Shown here: positions 44,349 to 52,751 of the stretch, piece by piece | How positions within the stretch are numbered: position 1 is the first letter of the stretch | Layout: each line of letters opens with the position of its first letter | Assembly: GCA_965226865.1 (NCBI GenBank) | Contig: CBDDEH010000003.1 | Span: 186,001-250,000, forward strand | Direction: 5' to 3' | DNA from: CBDDEH01 sp965226865 | GTDB taxonomy: Bacteria; Chloroflexota; Dehalococcoidia; Lucifugimonadales; JAGWBF01 | DNA: 64,000 bases | The notes under the pieces: generated by a model | The model's input: the letters and a program-made list of their open reading frames with translations, nothing else | The model's database searches: none | Told to the model about the DNA's origin: nothing | Made by a program: the position numbers and the translations under genes

Positions 44349-45533
44349 ATGCCCAATATCAAGATTGTGATAGCGCCTCAGAGTTTTAAGGCAGGCCTAA
44401 CTGGAGCTAATGTCGCCAAGGCCATCGAACAAGGCGTACTTGCCGTATTTCCGACAGCCGAGACGGTTAAGATCCCGGTTGCTGATGGTGGCGATGGCAC
44501 CCTGGAAGCTCTGGTCGGCAATACCGGTGGACGATATTTCGATACTCGTGTAACAGGGCCTCTCGGGCTGCCTGTCTCCGCATCATGGGGAGTCATGGGA
44601 GATGGCTCCACAGCTGTCGTCGAGATGGCTCAAGCCTCTGGCCTGGCCCTGGTGCCCCTTCAACAAAGGGACCCGAGAATCACCACGACTTACGGCACTG
44701 GTGAGATCATTCTGGAAGTCTTGAATAAGGGTTACCGGCGAATCATTATAGGATTGGGTGGCAGCGCTACCAATGACGGTGGTGTTGGCATGGCCCAGGC
44801 GCTTGGCGTTAAGTTTCTCGATCACAATGGCAAAGACTTGGCCTTTGGGGGGAAAGCCCTTTCAAGGCTTGCGCGAATCGATATCTCTGACCTTCATATT
44901 GGTGTGAGCGAAGCAGAGGTAACCGCAGCGGCCGACGTGACCAACTCCCTGTGTGGTCCCACAGGCGCTTCCCTGGTGTACGGCCCTCAAAAGAGAGGTA
45001 CCCCTGACGTTATAAGGCGGCTGGACGAAGCGCTGGAGCATTTCAGCCAGGTGGTCAAGCGCGACCTCGGCATCGACGTCAAAGACGTCCCAGGCGCAGG
45101 CGCGGCCGGCGGTTTGGGAGCAGGACTGATCGCCTTCCTGGACGGGGAGATACGTTTGGGCATCGATTTGGTCAGCCAGGTGCTCGGACTCAAGGAAAAG
45201 TTGGAGGGAGCGGACATGGTTATCACCGGGGAGGGCAGGTTGGATGCTTCCTCCGTATTCGACAAAGCGCCGATCGGGGTAGCCCGGATGGCGAAAGCCA
45301 ACAACACTCCGGTTATAGTGATGGCTGGCAGCCTGGGACAGGGTTACCGCGATGTATACGAGCATGGCATAGATGCGGTAGTCCCGATCCTGGACAGGCC
45401 CATGAGGTTCGACGAGAGCATCGCACGCACTCGAGAGCTCCTGACCGAAGCCACTGAGCGGACTATGCGCCTTCTACAGTTGGGGCAGACCATTTCGACA
45501 GCCGACGTATTTGCCTCCAAGCCAAGTGCCTAA
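44349..45533 (+). CDS. Glycerate 2-kinase (GarK/GlxK type)
   Basis: The GarK-type glycerate kinase (PF02595) has the start KIVIAPQSFKAGLTGANVAKAIEQGV, then PVADGGDGTLEALVG, IIIGLGGSATNDGGVGMAQALG and VPGAGAAGGLGAGLIAFL, plus MVITGEGRLDASSVFDKAPIGVA. The 394 residues fit. It phosphorylates D-glycerate to 2-phosphoglycerate and feeds lower glycolysis. It starts 16 bases after the SEC59-like gene and is convergent with the HEPN gene at 45536. Confidence 0.94.
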   Translation: MPNIKIVIAPQSFKAGLTGANVAKAIEQGVLAVFPTAETVKIPVADGGDGTLEALVGNTGGRYFDTRVTGPLGLPVSASWGVMGDGSTAVVEMAQASGLALVPLQQRDPRITTTYGTGEIILEVLNKGYRRIIIGLGGSATNDGGVGMAQALGVKFLDHNGKDLAFGGKALSRLARIDISDLHIGVSEAEVTAAADVTNSLCGPTGASLVYGPQKRGTPDVIRRLDEALEHFSQVVKRDLGIDVKDVPGAGAAGGLGAGLIAFLDGEIRLGIDLVSQVLGLKEKLEGADMVITGEGRLDASSVFDKAPIGVARMAKANNTPVIVMAGSLGQGYRDVYEHGIDAVVPILDRPMRFDESIARTRELLTEATERTMRLLQLGQTISTADVFASKPSA

Positions 45534-45535
45534 GC

Positions 45536-45958
45536 TCAAGCCATAGTCTGAGTCTTTACGAAGGTCATTACCTCTTCCGCGATCATGATGGCCCTCTCGG
45601 CGTCTACGTCGTCGTAGGCTTCGGATGGGATGCCGCTCGGAAGCATATGCGGGTACCGGGTCAGGTCGTGGTACTTGTCCAACAGCACGGCATGTGACTT
45701 GATCACGTCGAACATTATGTTGATGATCTTGGCGTCCTCACACAGGTCCGCCAGAGAGTGGCTCCATACGTCCTCGGCCCCTTGAGAATACAGGTAGGAC
45801 TTGAGCGCTTTCTCACCCGCTTGGTGCCCCATGAAACAGGCCAGGTTATACCGTTTTCCCTCTCTTAGATACCTGGCGTCTTCCAGGTCCCTCTCCGCCT
45901 GTTGCATCCACCTTTCCCCTTCGGCCTTCGGATCAGGCTTCATAGACTTCTCTTCCAT
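45536..45958 (-). CDS. HEPN-domain protein
   Basis: The helical protein of about 140 residues (135 from ATG 45943) has the HEPN core: ERWMQQAERDLEDARYLREGKRYNLACFMGHQAGEKALKSYLYSQG. The typical RxxxxH of RNase-type HEPN toxins is not evident. It overlaps the end of the nucleotidyltransferase gene by 11 to 26 bases. HEPN/MNT pairs are often toxin-antitoxin modules, in which the nucleotidyltransferase inactivates the HEPN protein, but some act otherwise. Confidence 0.88.
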   Translation of the reverse strand: MEEKSMKPDPKAEGERWMQQAERDLEDARYLREGKRYNLACFMGHQAGEKALKSYLYSQGAEDVWSHSLADLCEDAKIINIMFDVIKSHAVLLDKYHDLTRYPHMLPSGIPSEAYDDVDAERAIMIAEEVMTFVKTQTMA

Positions 45959-46274
45959 TCGCGACTGCCGTCCTCAAGAAAACGCTCGAATTCTTTAGCA
46001 TGTTGAATTCTTCGGGAGTATACACCAGGAAGTTAGTGGCCAACTCCGGCCCTAGGTGACTCGTGAAGAAGTCCATCCTCCTGACGAATTTGCCGGGTAT
46101 TTCTTGGACCATCAACAGGTCGAGGCTGCTGTCGGCTTTAACTGTCCCGGCAGCCAGGTCCCCGATAAGAATGACCTTTTGAACCCCAAGCTGGGGAAAC
46201 ATCTCCTTGATGCGCTCCAACTCCCTCTCCAGAGCCTGGCGTCTGTACTCGCTGAATCCAATTCTGGTCGGCAT
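45933..46274 (-). CDS. Nucleotidyltransferase-like (MNT) protein with degenerate active site
   Basis: The start ATG 46274 lies 5 bases after the MFS stop, so the two may be co-translated. The protein (113 residues) has the fold pattern VQKVILIGDLAAGTVKADSSLDLLMVQEIP. Active minimal nucleotidyltransferases have GS in place of GD and an SD-x-D pair in place of SSLD, so a metal-binding Asp appears to be absent. Together with the HEPN gene it forms the usual two-gene order. Loss of activity is inferred from the motif alone. Confidence 0.85.
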   Translation of the reverse strand: MPTRIGFSEYRRQALERELERIKEMFPQLGVQKVILIGDLAAGTVKADSSLDLLMVQEIPGKFVRRMDFFTSHLGPELATNFLVYTPEEFNMLKNSSVFLRTAVANGREVYEA

Positions 46275-46279
46275 GACGA

Positions 46280-47539
46280 TCAGGCTCTCGCCGCTGTCAG
46301 CCGCAGCATCGGAAAGGCCAATACCACTGTGACAGCAGCAGTCAAAATCCCGCCGAGACTCAAAGCGAACTGGGCGTCCACTTCCTCGGCCAGGAATCCC
46401 ATCAAGAGTCCACCCAAGGCTATCGTACCCCACGACAACTGGAGGATACTCATGACCCTGCCCCGGTACTGATCGTCGGCCTCGCTTTGGACTAGGCTTG
46501 TGTTCACCGCCATGAACATTGCGCCGAATGCCCCAACGAAGCCGATCGCTACAACTGATGCTGGGAACCAGGTTATTTGGGAGAAGGCAGCCAGACCAGC
46601 TCCGAGGCCAGTGCCTGCCGACAGTAGAAACCATATGCCGTTCTTCGCGTTCGCCGCAAACGCGAGAAGGCCTGTGCCAAGCAGACCACCGACGCCGGTG
46701 CTGAGCAGCAAGATGCCATAGCTGTTGACGCCCCCTTCGAATATTTGGTCAGCGAATATGGGAAGCAGGGTCCTAAAGGACATGCCGAAAATACCCGCAG
46801 TTGTGGCGACCCACAGCAACGTGATGATTACTTGCCGGCGGCGGACATATGCGAACCCTTCAATCATTTCCTGTATCAGCTTGCTGGATTTGGCCGTAAC
46901 CTGATGGTTCTCGGCGCGCATCATCATCATGACCACCACTGTTACTATGTAAGATCCGCCTATCAGATAGAAAAGCCCAGCCGTCCCCCAAAACTTGACG
47001 ATAGGTACAAAAAGAATGGGCCCCACGATGGACGCCGCCCCAAATATCAAAGAGTAAAGGGCGATGGCGTTAAATACATGCTCAGGCCGAACGAGGTTTG
47101 AGACCATGGCCTGCCTGGATGGAATGTCGAAGGAAAGCAAGACGCCTGTTGCCAGGGAGATGGCGATTATATGCCATGCCTCAATCACATCCAACGAGTC
47201 CAGAACTCCGGTCAGGACCGCAAGGGCCGCGAACAGTGCCCTGGTAAAGGTTACCAGCCTGAGCCGGTTAACCCGGTCCGCGATTACACCACCCCAGACT
47301 GCAAACAACAGTACTGGCCCCAGACCCGCAAACGTAACCAGCCCCAGCATTAGACCCGACCCATCAGTCTCGATGTTGATCAACCAGAGGCGGCCCGCCA
47401 TCAAGGCCCACATGCCCATGTTCGATGCGACACCAGCGATCCAGAATAGGCGGTACTCGGGATATCGGAAGGATGCCAGTGCCTCGAATCGAGAGAGTCG
47501 TCCGGGGTCCGGTGGGCGGTCGGTCAATGACTGCGGCAT
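46280..47539 (-). CDS. MFS transporter
   Basis: The protein has 419 residues and about 11-12 helices. The loop between helices 2 and 3 reads GGVIADRVNRLRLVTFTRALFA, the MFS motif A in the MFS_3 (enterobactin exporter EntS-like) style, and SFDIPSRQAMVSNLVRPEHVFNAIAL is a strong family sign. Efflux of a hydrophobic compound is probable. It is the first gene of a minus-strand operon with the MNT and HEPN genes. Confidence 0.93.
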   Translation of the reverse strand: MPQSLTDRPPDPGRLSRFEALASFRYPEYRLFWIAGVASNMGMWALMAGRLWLINIETDGSGLMLGLVTFAGLGPVLLFAVWGGVIADRVNRLRLVTFTRALFAALAVLTGVLDSLDVIEAWHIIAISLATGVLLSFDIPSRQAMVSNLVRPEHVFNAIALYSLIFGAASIVGPILFVPIVKFWGTAGLFYLIGGSYIVTVVVMMMMRAENHQVTAKSSKLIQEMIEGFAYVRRRQVIITLLWVATTAGIFGMSFRTLLPIFADQIFEGGVNSYGILLLSTGVGGLLGTGLLAFAANAKNGIWFLLSAGTGLGAGLAAFSQITWFPASVVAIGFVGAFGAMFMAVNTSLVQSEADDQYRGRVMSILQLSWGTIALGGLLMGFLAEEVDAQFALSLGGILTAAVTVVLAFPMLRLTAARA

Positions 47540-47684
47540 AAGTTGATAATCTCAGGCTACCGCGGGGGTGTCAATGAATCCAGAGGACGTTCTACGAGAC
47601 CTCTCTAACTTGATCGCCGTTGACAAGCAGAGTTGCCGATGTTACGTTTTGCCTCGAATCTAAACCCTGATTTTGGAGAAACGC

Positions 47685-48857
47685 ATGAATGCATCACCCG
47701 ATGTCGTCGTAGTTGGAGGGGGTGTTGTCGGGGCTTCGGTGGCCTATTACCTCAGCCTCGAGGGGGCCAAAGTCCAATTACTCGACAGAGAGGCCCTCGG
47801 CAGCGGTTGCTCTTTCCACGGCACTGGAATGGCAGTCGCCATGCTGGGCTCTATGCTCCAGGGCCCTGCTCTTCCCATCAACCGCGCCAGCAGGCGCCTG
47901 CTCACCGACCTCTGCCTTGGTCTCACCGAGGAGACGGGAGTGGACACCCTCTACCAGGAGCGAGGATATATCCTAACCGCATTTGATGAGAAGGAACTCG
48001 CTCAGCGCCGGGAAAACATGGAATATGTGAATGCCAGGGGAACGCCGGTGAGTTGGCTAGAGCCAAGTCAAGTCCTGGAGTTGGAGCCTCGCCTCAATCC
48101 TGCGGTCCTCGGGGCAGCCTACGAGGATGGTGCGGCCCAGGTGGATGGCTACCGGCTTACACTGGCCTTTGCGGCCGCGGCGGAGAAGCGGGGGACAACG
48201 GTCCGACAGCGGGAAGTGACTGGACTTGAGAAAAAGGGCAGCCGGATAACAGCGGTGTTGACAGAAGGAGGCCCCATTCCTTGTGATAACGCAGTTATCG
48301 CAATGGGAGCGTGGAGCCGCGCGGTATCAGAGTGGATCGGATTCCCTCTGCCCGTAAAGCCCATAAAGGGTCAGACGCTGCGGCTTCGCTTTCCAGGAAC
48401 GCCCCCTGAGTACTTCATCAACTATCTCAAGCTCGGGACTGTGGTCCCTAGACGAGATGATTTGGTAAGCTGTGGGACCTCCTTCGAGGACGTGAACGAC
48501 TCCCAACCTACCGAAGAGTTCAAGATGGCCACTTTGATGAGGGCATTGGAGTTGTTGCCGGTCCTAGAAGAGGCGGAGATAGTGCATCACCTGGCGGGTG
48601 TTCGGCCCATGTCGCCGGACTCCTACCCAATCTTGGGTCCCGTACCGGGGTGGGAAGGATTGCATCTGGCCACTGGGCACGGGCTTTTCGGCATCCAGTT
48701 GGCGCCAATCACCGGCAAGGTCGTGTCCGAGCTGGTTCTCCATGGCAGGACTACAGAGGACCTGCCCATGGAGGCCTACTCGCCCGAGCGTTTCGCGAAC
48801 TACGATTTGACCCAGGATTGGGAGATGCCACAGGTATACTACGAAGCTGGAGAGTAG
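47685..48857 (+). CDS. FAD-dependent oxidoreductase (DAO / glycine oxidase-like)
   Basis: The start ATG 47685 is set by GGAGA a few bases upstream. The dinucleotide site VVVVGGGVVGASVAYYLSLEGAKVQLLDRE is at the N-terminus, and the C-terminal HHLAGVRPMSPDSYPILGPVPGWEGLHLATGHGLFGIQLAP is the hallmark of the DAO family (sarcosine, glycine and D-amino-acid oxidases or dehydrogenases). The substrate is not clear. A dinucleotide-binding reductase begins 1 base after the stop. Confidence 0.92.
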   Translation: MNASPDVVVVGGGVVGASVAYYLSLEGAKVQLLDREALGSGCSFHGTGMAVAMLGSMLQGPALPINRASRRLLTDLCLGLTEETGVDTLYQERGYILTAFDEKELAQRRENMEYVNARGTPVSWLEPSQVLELEPRLNPAVLGAAYEDGAAQVDGYRLTLAFAAAAEKRGTTVRQREVTGLEKKGSRITAVLTEGGPIPCDNAVIAMGAWSRAVSEWIGFPLPVKPIKGQTLRLRFPGTPPEYFINYLKLGTVVPRRDDLVSCGTSFEDVNDSQPTEEFKMATLMRALELLPVLEEAEIVHHLAGVRPMSPDSYPILGPVPGWEGLHLATGHGLFGIQLAPITGKVVSELVLHGRTTEDLPMEAYSPERFANYDLTQDWEMPQVYYEAGE

Positions 48858-48858
48858 G

Positions 48859-49488
48859 GTGAAGATAGGCATAATTGGGACAGGTAGGATCGGCTCGGGC
48901 TTGGGCAAGCTGTGGTCTGCCAAGGGACATCAGGTAATGTTCGGCTCCCGCAACCCCTCCGCAGCTAAGGACATTGTAGATGAAGTAGGCCACGGTGCCA
49001 AGGTGGGCTCAATTCCCGAAGCTGCCCACTGGGGCGATGCGGTCCTTCTGGCTGTGCCGTGGCACGCCGCGAGGGATACTATCGAGGCGGCTGGCTCATT
49101 GGAGGGTAAAGTCCTCATCGATTGTGTTAATCCCCTGTCAGAGGATCACGTAGGCCTTACAGTTGGGCACACTTCATCGGCCGCCGAAGAGATATCCGGG
49201 TGGGCCCCAGAGGCCAAAGTGGTCAAGGCATATAATGCCGTGTTTGCGACCGTTATTCACTCGAGTCCGGTCTTCGGCTCACAGCGAGCCACCATTTTTA
49301 TCTGCGGAGACGATGCTGGAGCCAAGAACGTGGTGGCCGGGCTGGTGGAAGACAGTGGGTTCGAGGCTGTAGACGCAGGCCCCCTGGACGTCGCAAGATC
49401 TCTGGAACCCCTGGCCCTTCTGATAGTACGCCTTGCCTATGAACAGAAGATGAGCATGGAGAAGGCGATAAAGCTGCTCAACCGCTAA
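48859..49488 (+). CDS. NADPH-dependent F420 reductase-like dinucleotide-binding protein
   Basis: The Rossmann start is KIGIIGTGRIGSGLGKLWSAKGHQVMFGSRNP, with a Ser-Arg after the second strand that favours NADPH. The later blocks DAVLLAVPWHAARDTIEAAG, VLIDCVNPL and KVVKAYNAVFA are found in the NPD_F420ox (PF03807-like) family. The members include the F420H2:NADP reductase and other reductases. GTG 48859 is the start. It is coupled to the upstream DAO gene. Confidence 0.88.
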   Translation: MKIGIIGTGRIGSGLGKLWSAKGHQVMFGSRNPSAAKDIVDEVGHGAKVGSIPEAAHWGDAVLLAVPWHAARDTIEAAGSLEGKVLIDCVNPLSEDHVGLTVGHTSSAAEEISGWAPEAKVVKAYNAVFATVIHSSPVFGSQRATIFICGDDAGAKNVVAGLVEDSGFEAVDAGPLDVARSLEPLALLIVRLAYEQKMSMEKAIKLLNR

Positions 49489-49496
49489 CCTCCCTT

Positions 49497-49615
49497 TCCC
49501 GCTCGTGGTGAGCACAACGCCCCACTTATCGTGCACAGTGCTGCTCGCCCTTCGACGAAGCTCAGGGTGAGCGGTTCGGGCTCCTATTCCGCTCGTGGTG
49601 AGCCAGTCGAACCAG
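49497..49615. repeat. REP-like palindromic repeats in the intergenic region
   Basis: The segment contains GCTCGTGGTGAGC twice (about 49501 and 49591) and, between them, an opposed copy (CCCTTCGACGAAGCTCAGGG at about 49548) that would pair with the right copy. This is the common CCGCTC-TGAGC-GTCGAA extragenic palindrome of several bacterial phyla. No transposase (RAYT) gene is near. Nothing else is seen in 49489-49754 except the ribosome site of the next gene. Confidence 0.7.
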
Positions 49616-49754
49616 AGCGCTGGATAGCCCTCTCTTCGGTTGTTTGGTCTCGATGCCCGCTGAGTGTTCTATCTGCCGGGGCTCTGGGAACTTTTTTGCG
49701 CTCCACTTCGTCTGTATCTGGGTAACACTTAGAGCGCAGGAGGTTCGAGTCGAC

Positions 49755-50984
49755 ATGAAGAAGATTCTAGTTTTGCTGGGTGTGGTCATATCCCTGATTC
49801 TGGTTGCTTGCGGAGGCGGGGGCGCCGAGAACAGCCTGGATGGTAGGGCTCCGGTCAGCGAAGAACCTAAATTTAGATCGGCCTCTGGGACGCCGACGGC
49901 TACGCCCGCTCCTGCTGTGATGCGGGCACCAGCCGTAATGCCGACTCCGGCAGCTGTCTTTGCGTCCGAAAGCTCCCTTGCCCTTCCGGTACCCGCCAAA
50001 GTGGTATTGGAAAGTGATTCTTTTCAGCCTCAAGTATTAAGCAGTCTGGAAGTGACCCAGAGGAAGATAATATCGAATGCCTCCATAGCAGTAGAGGTGG
50101 AGGTGGTACAAACGACCATAACGGAAGTCCGGACAATTGCAGAGAGCCTTGGAGGTTTCGTCGAGCATCTGTCCAGTTCGGGTGGTCCGGAGCACCAGCG
50201 AGCCACCATGACGATTCGAGTTCCCCAGGACCAGTTTTTCTCAGCCCTGGAGCGCATCGAGACGCTGGGAGAGGTGCAAAGTCAGAGCGTGGGGAGCCAA
50301 GATGTGTCGGAGCAGTTCATCGACCTTGAGGCGCGCCTGAAGAGCTCTCTCCGAGAGGAGCAAAGCCTTCTCTCATTGCTGGAGAAGACCGAGGGCGTGG
50401 GCGAAATCCTGGCTATCGAGCGGGAGCTATCCCGGATCAGGTCGGAAATCGAGCGCCTTCAGGGCCAACTGAACTTCCTGGAGCGAAGGGTGGACCTTGC
50501 CACCATCGGTGTCACCCTGATTCCACCTCGGGAAGAGTTCGTCGAGCCCCCGTCGGCTGCCCTGACCATCGGGGTTTCCAAAGTCACGGCTAGCGTCGAC
50601 GAAATCAAGTCCCTGGTATCCAGCTTGAATGGCGAAGTTGACCGGGTGATCCTGTCTGTTCGGGACGGTGAGGAAAGTGCAAACGTGTCTTTGCGGATAT
50701 TCCCGTCCGACTTTGAGCAGACTCTGGCCTCCCTGGAGAGGCAAGGCGACGTCGTGTCCAAGGAGTTGAGGGAAGGCAAAGATTTCTCCGATAGTGAAGT
50801 GGCGACCAGGGAAGAGCCGGACGCGCGGATCGACGTGGCGCTATTCAAGGCCCCGGATTCCTCGAATACCGGTCTGATCATAGCCATCGCTGCCCCAACA
50901 GGTGGCGTGGGTCTGGCTCTCGCGTTGGGTCTGCTGGTCTATGCGGCTTACCGAGTGGGCCGCCGCCGAAGCTCGTCGAGCTAA
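49755..50984 (+). CDS. DUF4349-domain lipoprotein
   Basis: ATG 49755 is preferred, with AGGAGG upstream and a lipoprotein signal (core ILVLLGVVISLILVAC, then GGGG). A Pro/Ala-rich linker is followed by DUF4349: KIISNASIAVEVEVVQTTIT, FVEHLSSSGGPEHQRATMTIRVP, a coiled coil (EGVGEILAIERELSRIRSEIERLQGQL) and a C-terminal membrane helix (GLIIAIAAPTGGVGLALALG). The 409 residues fit the family, of unknown function, thought to act at the membrane. The stop codon (50982-50984) lies within the 4-base duplication made by the IS1380 element. Confidence 0.88.
   Translation: MKKILVLLGVVISLILVACGGGGAENSLDGRAPVSEEPKFRSASGTPTATPAPAVMRAPAVMPTPAAVFASESSLALPVPAKVVLESDSFQPQVLSSLEVTQRKIISNASIAVEVEVVQTTITEVRTIAESLGGFVEHLSSSGGPEHQRATMTIRVPQDQFFSALERIETLGEVQSQSVGSQDVSEQFIDLEARLKSSLREEQSLLSLLEKTEGVGEILAIERELSRIRSEIERLQGQLNFLERRVDLATIGVTLIPPREEFVEPPSAALTIGVSKVTASVDEIKSLVSSLNGEVDRVILSVRDGEESANVSLRIFPSDFEQTLASLERQGDVVSKELREGKDFSDSEVATREEPDARIDVALFKAPDSSNTGLIIAIAAPTGGVGLALALGLLVYAAYRVGRRRSSSS
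50981..50984. repeat. Target-site duplication CTAA, left copy (IS1380)
   Basis: CTAA at 50981-50984 immediately precedes the left end, and CTAA at 52690-52693 follows the right end. Four bases is the usual IS1380 duplication; GCTAA (5 bases) also matches if the ends are drawn one base in. The TAA is the stop codon of the upstream lipoprotein gene. Confidence 0.7.
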
Positions 50985-52689
50985 CCCCGAATCCACCGAA
51001 GGACGTCCTTGGGGACAGCCCTTGAAGAAGCCAGCGGGTGCTCCTCTGAATCTGGGATAATGGTTTTGGAACAGAAACCCGCCCGGAAACAAGGAGCACC
51101 CAATAGATGCTGCCACAGAACAAACCCGACCGTATCCGCATCCTCTTTGACGACCATCGCCTGGTGGCCAATGCCGGCCTGCTCCTGCCGGCCACCCTAG
51201 CCCGGCACCTGGGCCTGCGGGAACTCGTCGACCATCACCTTGACCTCGGCGGAGCGCCGGGACGGGCGAACACTGGGGACAAGATGCTGACGCTGGTCGC
51301 TTCCGCGCTGGCAGGCGGCGACTGCATCGACGACGCCGATGCGCTGCGCGCTGGTGGGACGGTCGGTGTTCTAGGCTGCGTGGTCAAGGCGCCATCCACC
51401 CTGGGGACCTTCCTGCGCAGCTTCCGGTGGGGGCATGTCCGTCAACTCGACCGCGTGAGCCGCCAGTTGTTGGCCCGGGCTTGGCAGGCCGGGGCGGGAC
51501 CCGGCGACGCGCCGTTCACCATCGACCTCGATTCCACCATCTGCGAGACCTACGGACTGGCCAAGGAGGGCGCGCGCCACCACGGTTATACCGGCGCCCG
51601 GGGCTATCACCCGCTGCTGGCCATTGCCGCCGGCACCGGAGGCGTGCTGATGTCCCGGCTGCGCGAGGGCCGGGCCAACACCGCCCGTGGCGCCGCCCAC
51701 TTCCTGCGTGAGACGGTGGGGCGGGTGCGCTACGGCGGGGCCAGGGGACGACTCACGCTACGGGCCGACAGCGGGTTCTACACTCATGGCGTGGTATCCG
51801 TCTGCCGCAAGATGGATGTCCGCTTCTCTATCACCATCCGCCAGCGTGCCAGCCTGCGGGACCTGATCGAGGCGATACCAGAGGAGGACTGGACTCCCAT
51901 TCCCCACTGGATGGACGGCGCCGCCGATGTCGCCGAGACGACTTACACCCCGTTCCAGACCGAGCCGGACGCCCCGCCGGCGCGGCTCATTGTCCGGCGG
52001 GTGAAGCCGACACCCGGTTCCCAGCTGGCCCTCTTCGCCAGATACAGCTATCACGGCTTCATCACCGACCGGGACGGGGAGTTGCTCGAACTGGAGGCCG
52101 ATCATCGCCGCCACGCCGAGGTCGAGAATGCCATACGCGACCTCAAGTACGGCGTCGGGCTGAACCACATGCCGTCGGGGCGCTTCGCCGCCAACGGCGC
52201 CTGGCTGGCGGTACAGGTGATGGCGCATAACCTGGCCCGCTGGACGGCGCGGATTGGTCTGGGCGAGCGGACCGTGATCACCAAGACCCTCAGGCGGCGG
52301 GTCTTCGCTCTGGTGGGACGGATCACCCGCTCGGCGCGCCGCCTCACTTTGCATCTCCCCCGGCGCTGGCCCTGGGAAACCCAGTTCAGTCGCGCCTTGG
52401 CCCGGCTGCAAGCCATTCCGTTCCCGGCCTGACGGCCAGCCTGCAACTGACCCAACGTCCCCGCAATCTCGCGCCACCCCGGTCGCGAGAGTCCCCTGCT
52501 GCGTATCCTCTCGCCATCCCGCGCATCGCAACTCCCGCATAGGGCCTTAGGGGCCCTGTGCGGCGACTGAAGACCGTCCGGCGGCCTCCCATCTACCCCA
52601 AGACCCCAGGCCATCTCCCCTGTAGCTCCCTCACCCACCCCCTTCCGCTGTCCTCACGCCGTCCATCGGTGTCCTTCGGTGGATTCGGG
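50985..52689 (+). mobile_element. IS1380-family insertion sequence, complete copy (about 1705 bp)
   Basis: Inverted repeats CCCGAATCCACCGAAGGAC begin at 50986 and end (reversed) at 52689. A single transposase occupies 51107-52432, and 257 bases of non-coding right end follow. CTAA lies on both sides. The other copy at the left edge is inverted relative to this one, so the two face each other over 50 kb. Confidence 0.93.
51107..52432 (+). CDS. IS1380-family transposase
   Basis: The 441-residue transposase has DDE-type blocks: IDLDSTICETYG (first Asp), LTLRADSGFYTHGVVSVCRK (second Asp) and DHRRHAEVENAIRDLKYGVGLNHMPSGRFAANGAWLAVQVMAHNLARW, where the Glu of the IS4/IS1380 Y-(2)R-(3)E-(6)K-like signature lies. 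The reading frame is intact, so the copy is potentially mobile. It starts 9 bases after AAGGAG. Confidence 0.95.
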   Translation: MLPQNKPDRIRILFDDHRLVANAGLLLPATLARHLGLRELVDHHLDLGGAPGRANTGDKMLTLVASALAGGDCIDDADALRAGGTVGVLGCVVKAPSTLGTFLRSFRWGHVRQLDRVSRQLLARAWQAGAGPGDAPFTIDLDSTICETYGLAKEGARHHGYTGARGYHPLLAIAAGTGGVLMSRLREGRANTARGAAHFLRETVGRVRYGGARGRLTLRADSGFYTHGVVSVCRKMDVRFSITIRQRASLRDLIEAIPEEDWTPIPHWMDGAADVAETTYTPFQTEPDAPPARLIVRRVKPTPGSQLALFARYSYHGFITDRDGELLELEADHRRHAEVENAIRDLKYGVGLNHMPSGRFAANGAWLAVQVMAHNLARWTARIGLGERTVITKTLRRRVFALVGRITRSARRLTLHLPRRWPWETQFSRALARLQAIPFPA

Positions 52690-52693
52690 CTAA
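52690..52693. repeat. Target-site duplication CTAA, right copy (IS1380)
   Basis: This is the right-hand partner of CTAA at 50981-50984. The original sequence without the element would continue from the lipoprotein stop directly into GCTTGAAAG, 58 bases before the next gene. Confidence 0.7.
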
Positions 52694-52751
52694 GCTTGAA
52701 AGTGACAGGTTGGCGGGGTATGCTACCCGCACCTTACAGGAGGTGACGGCT

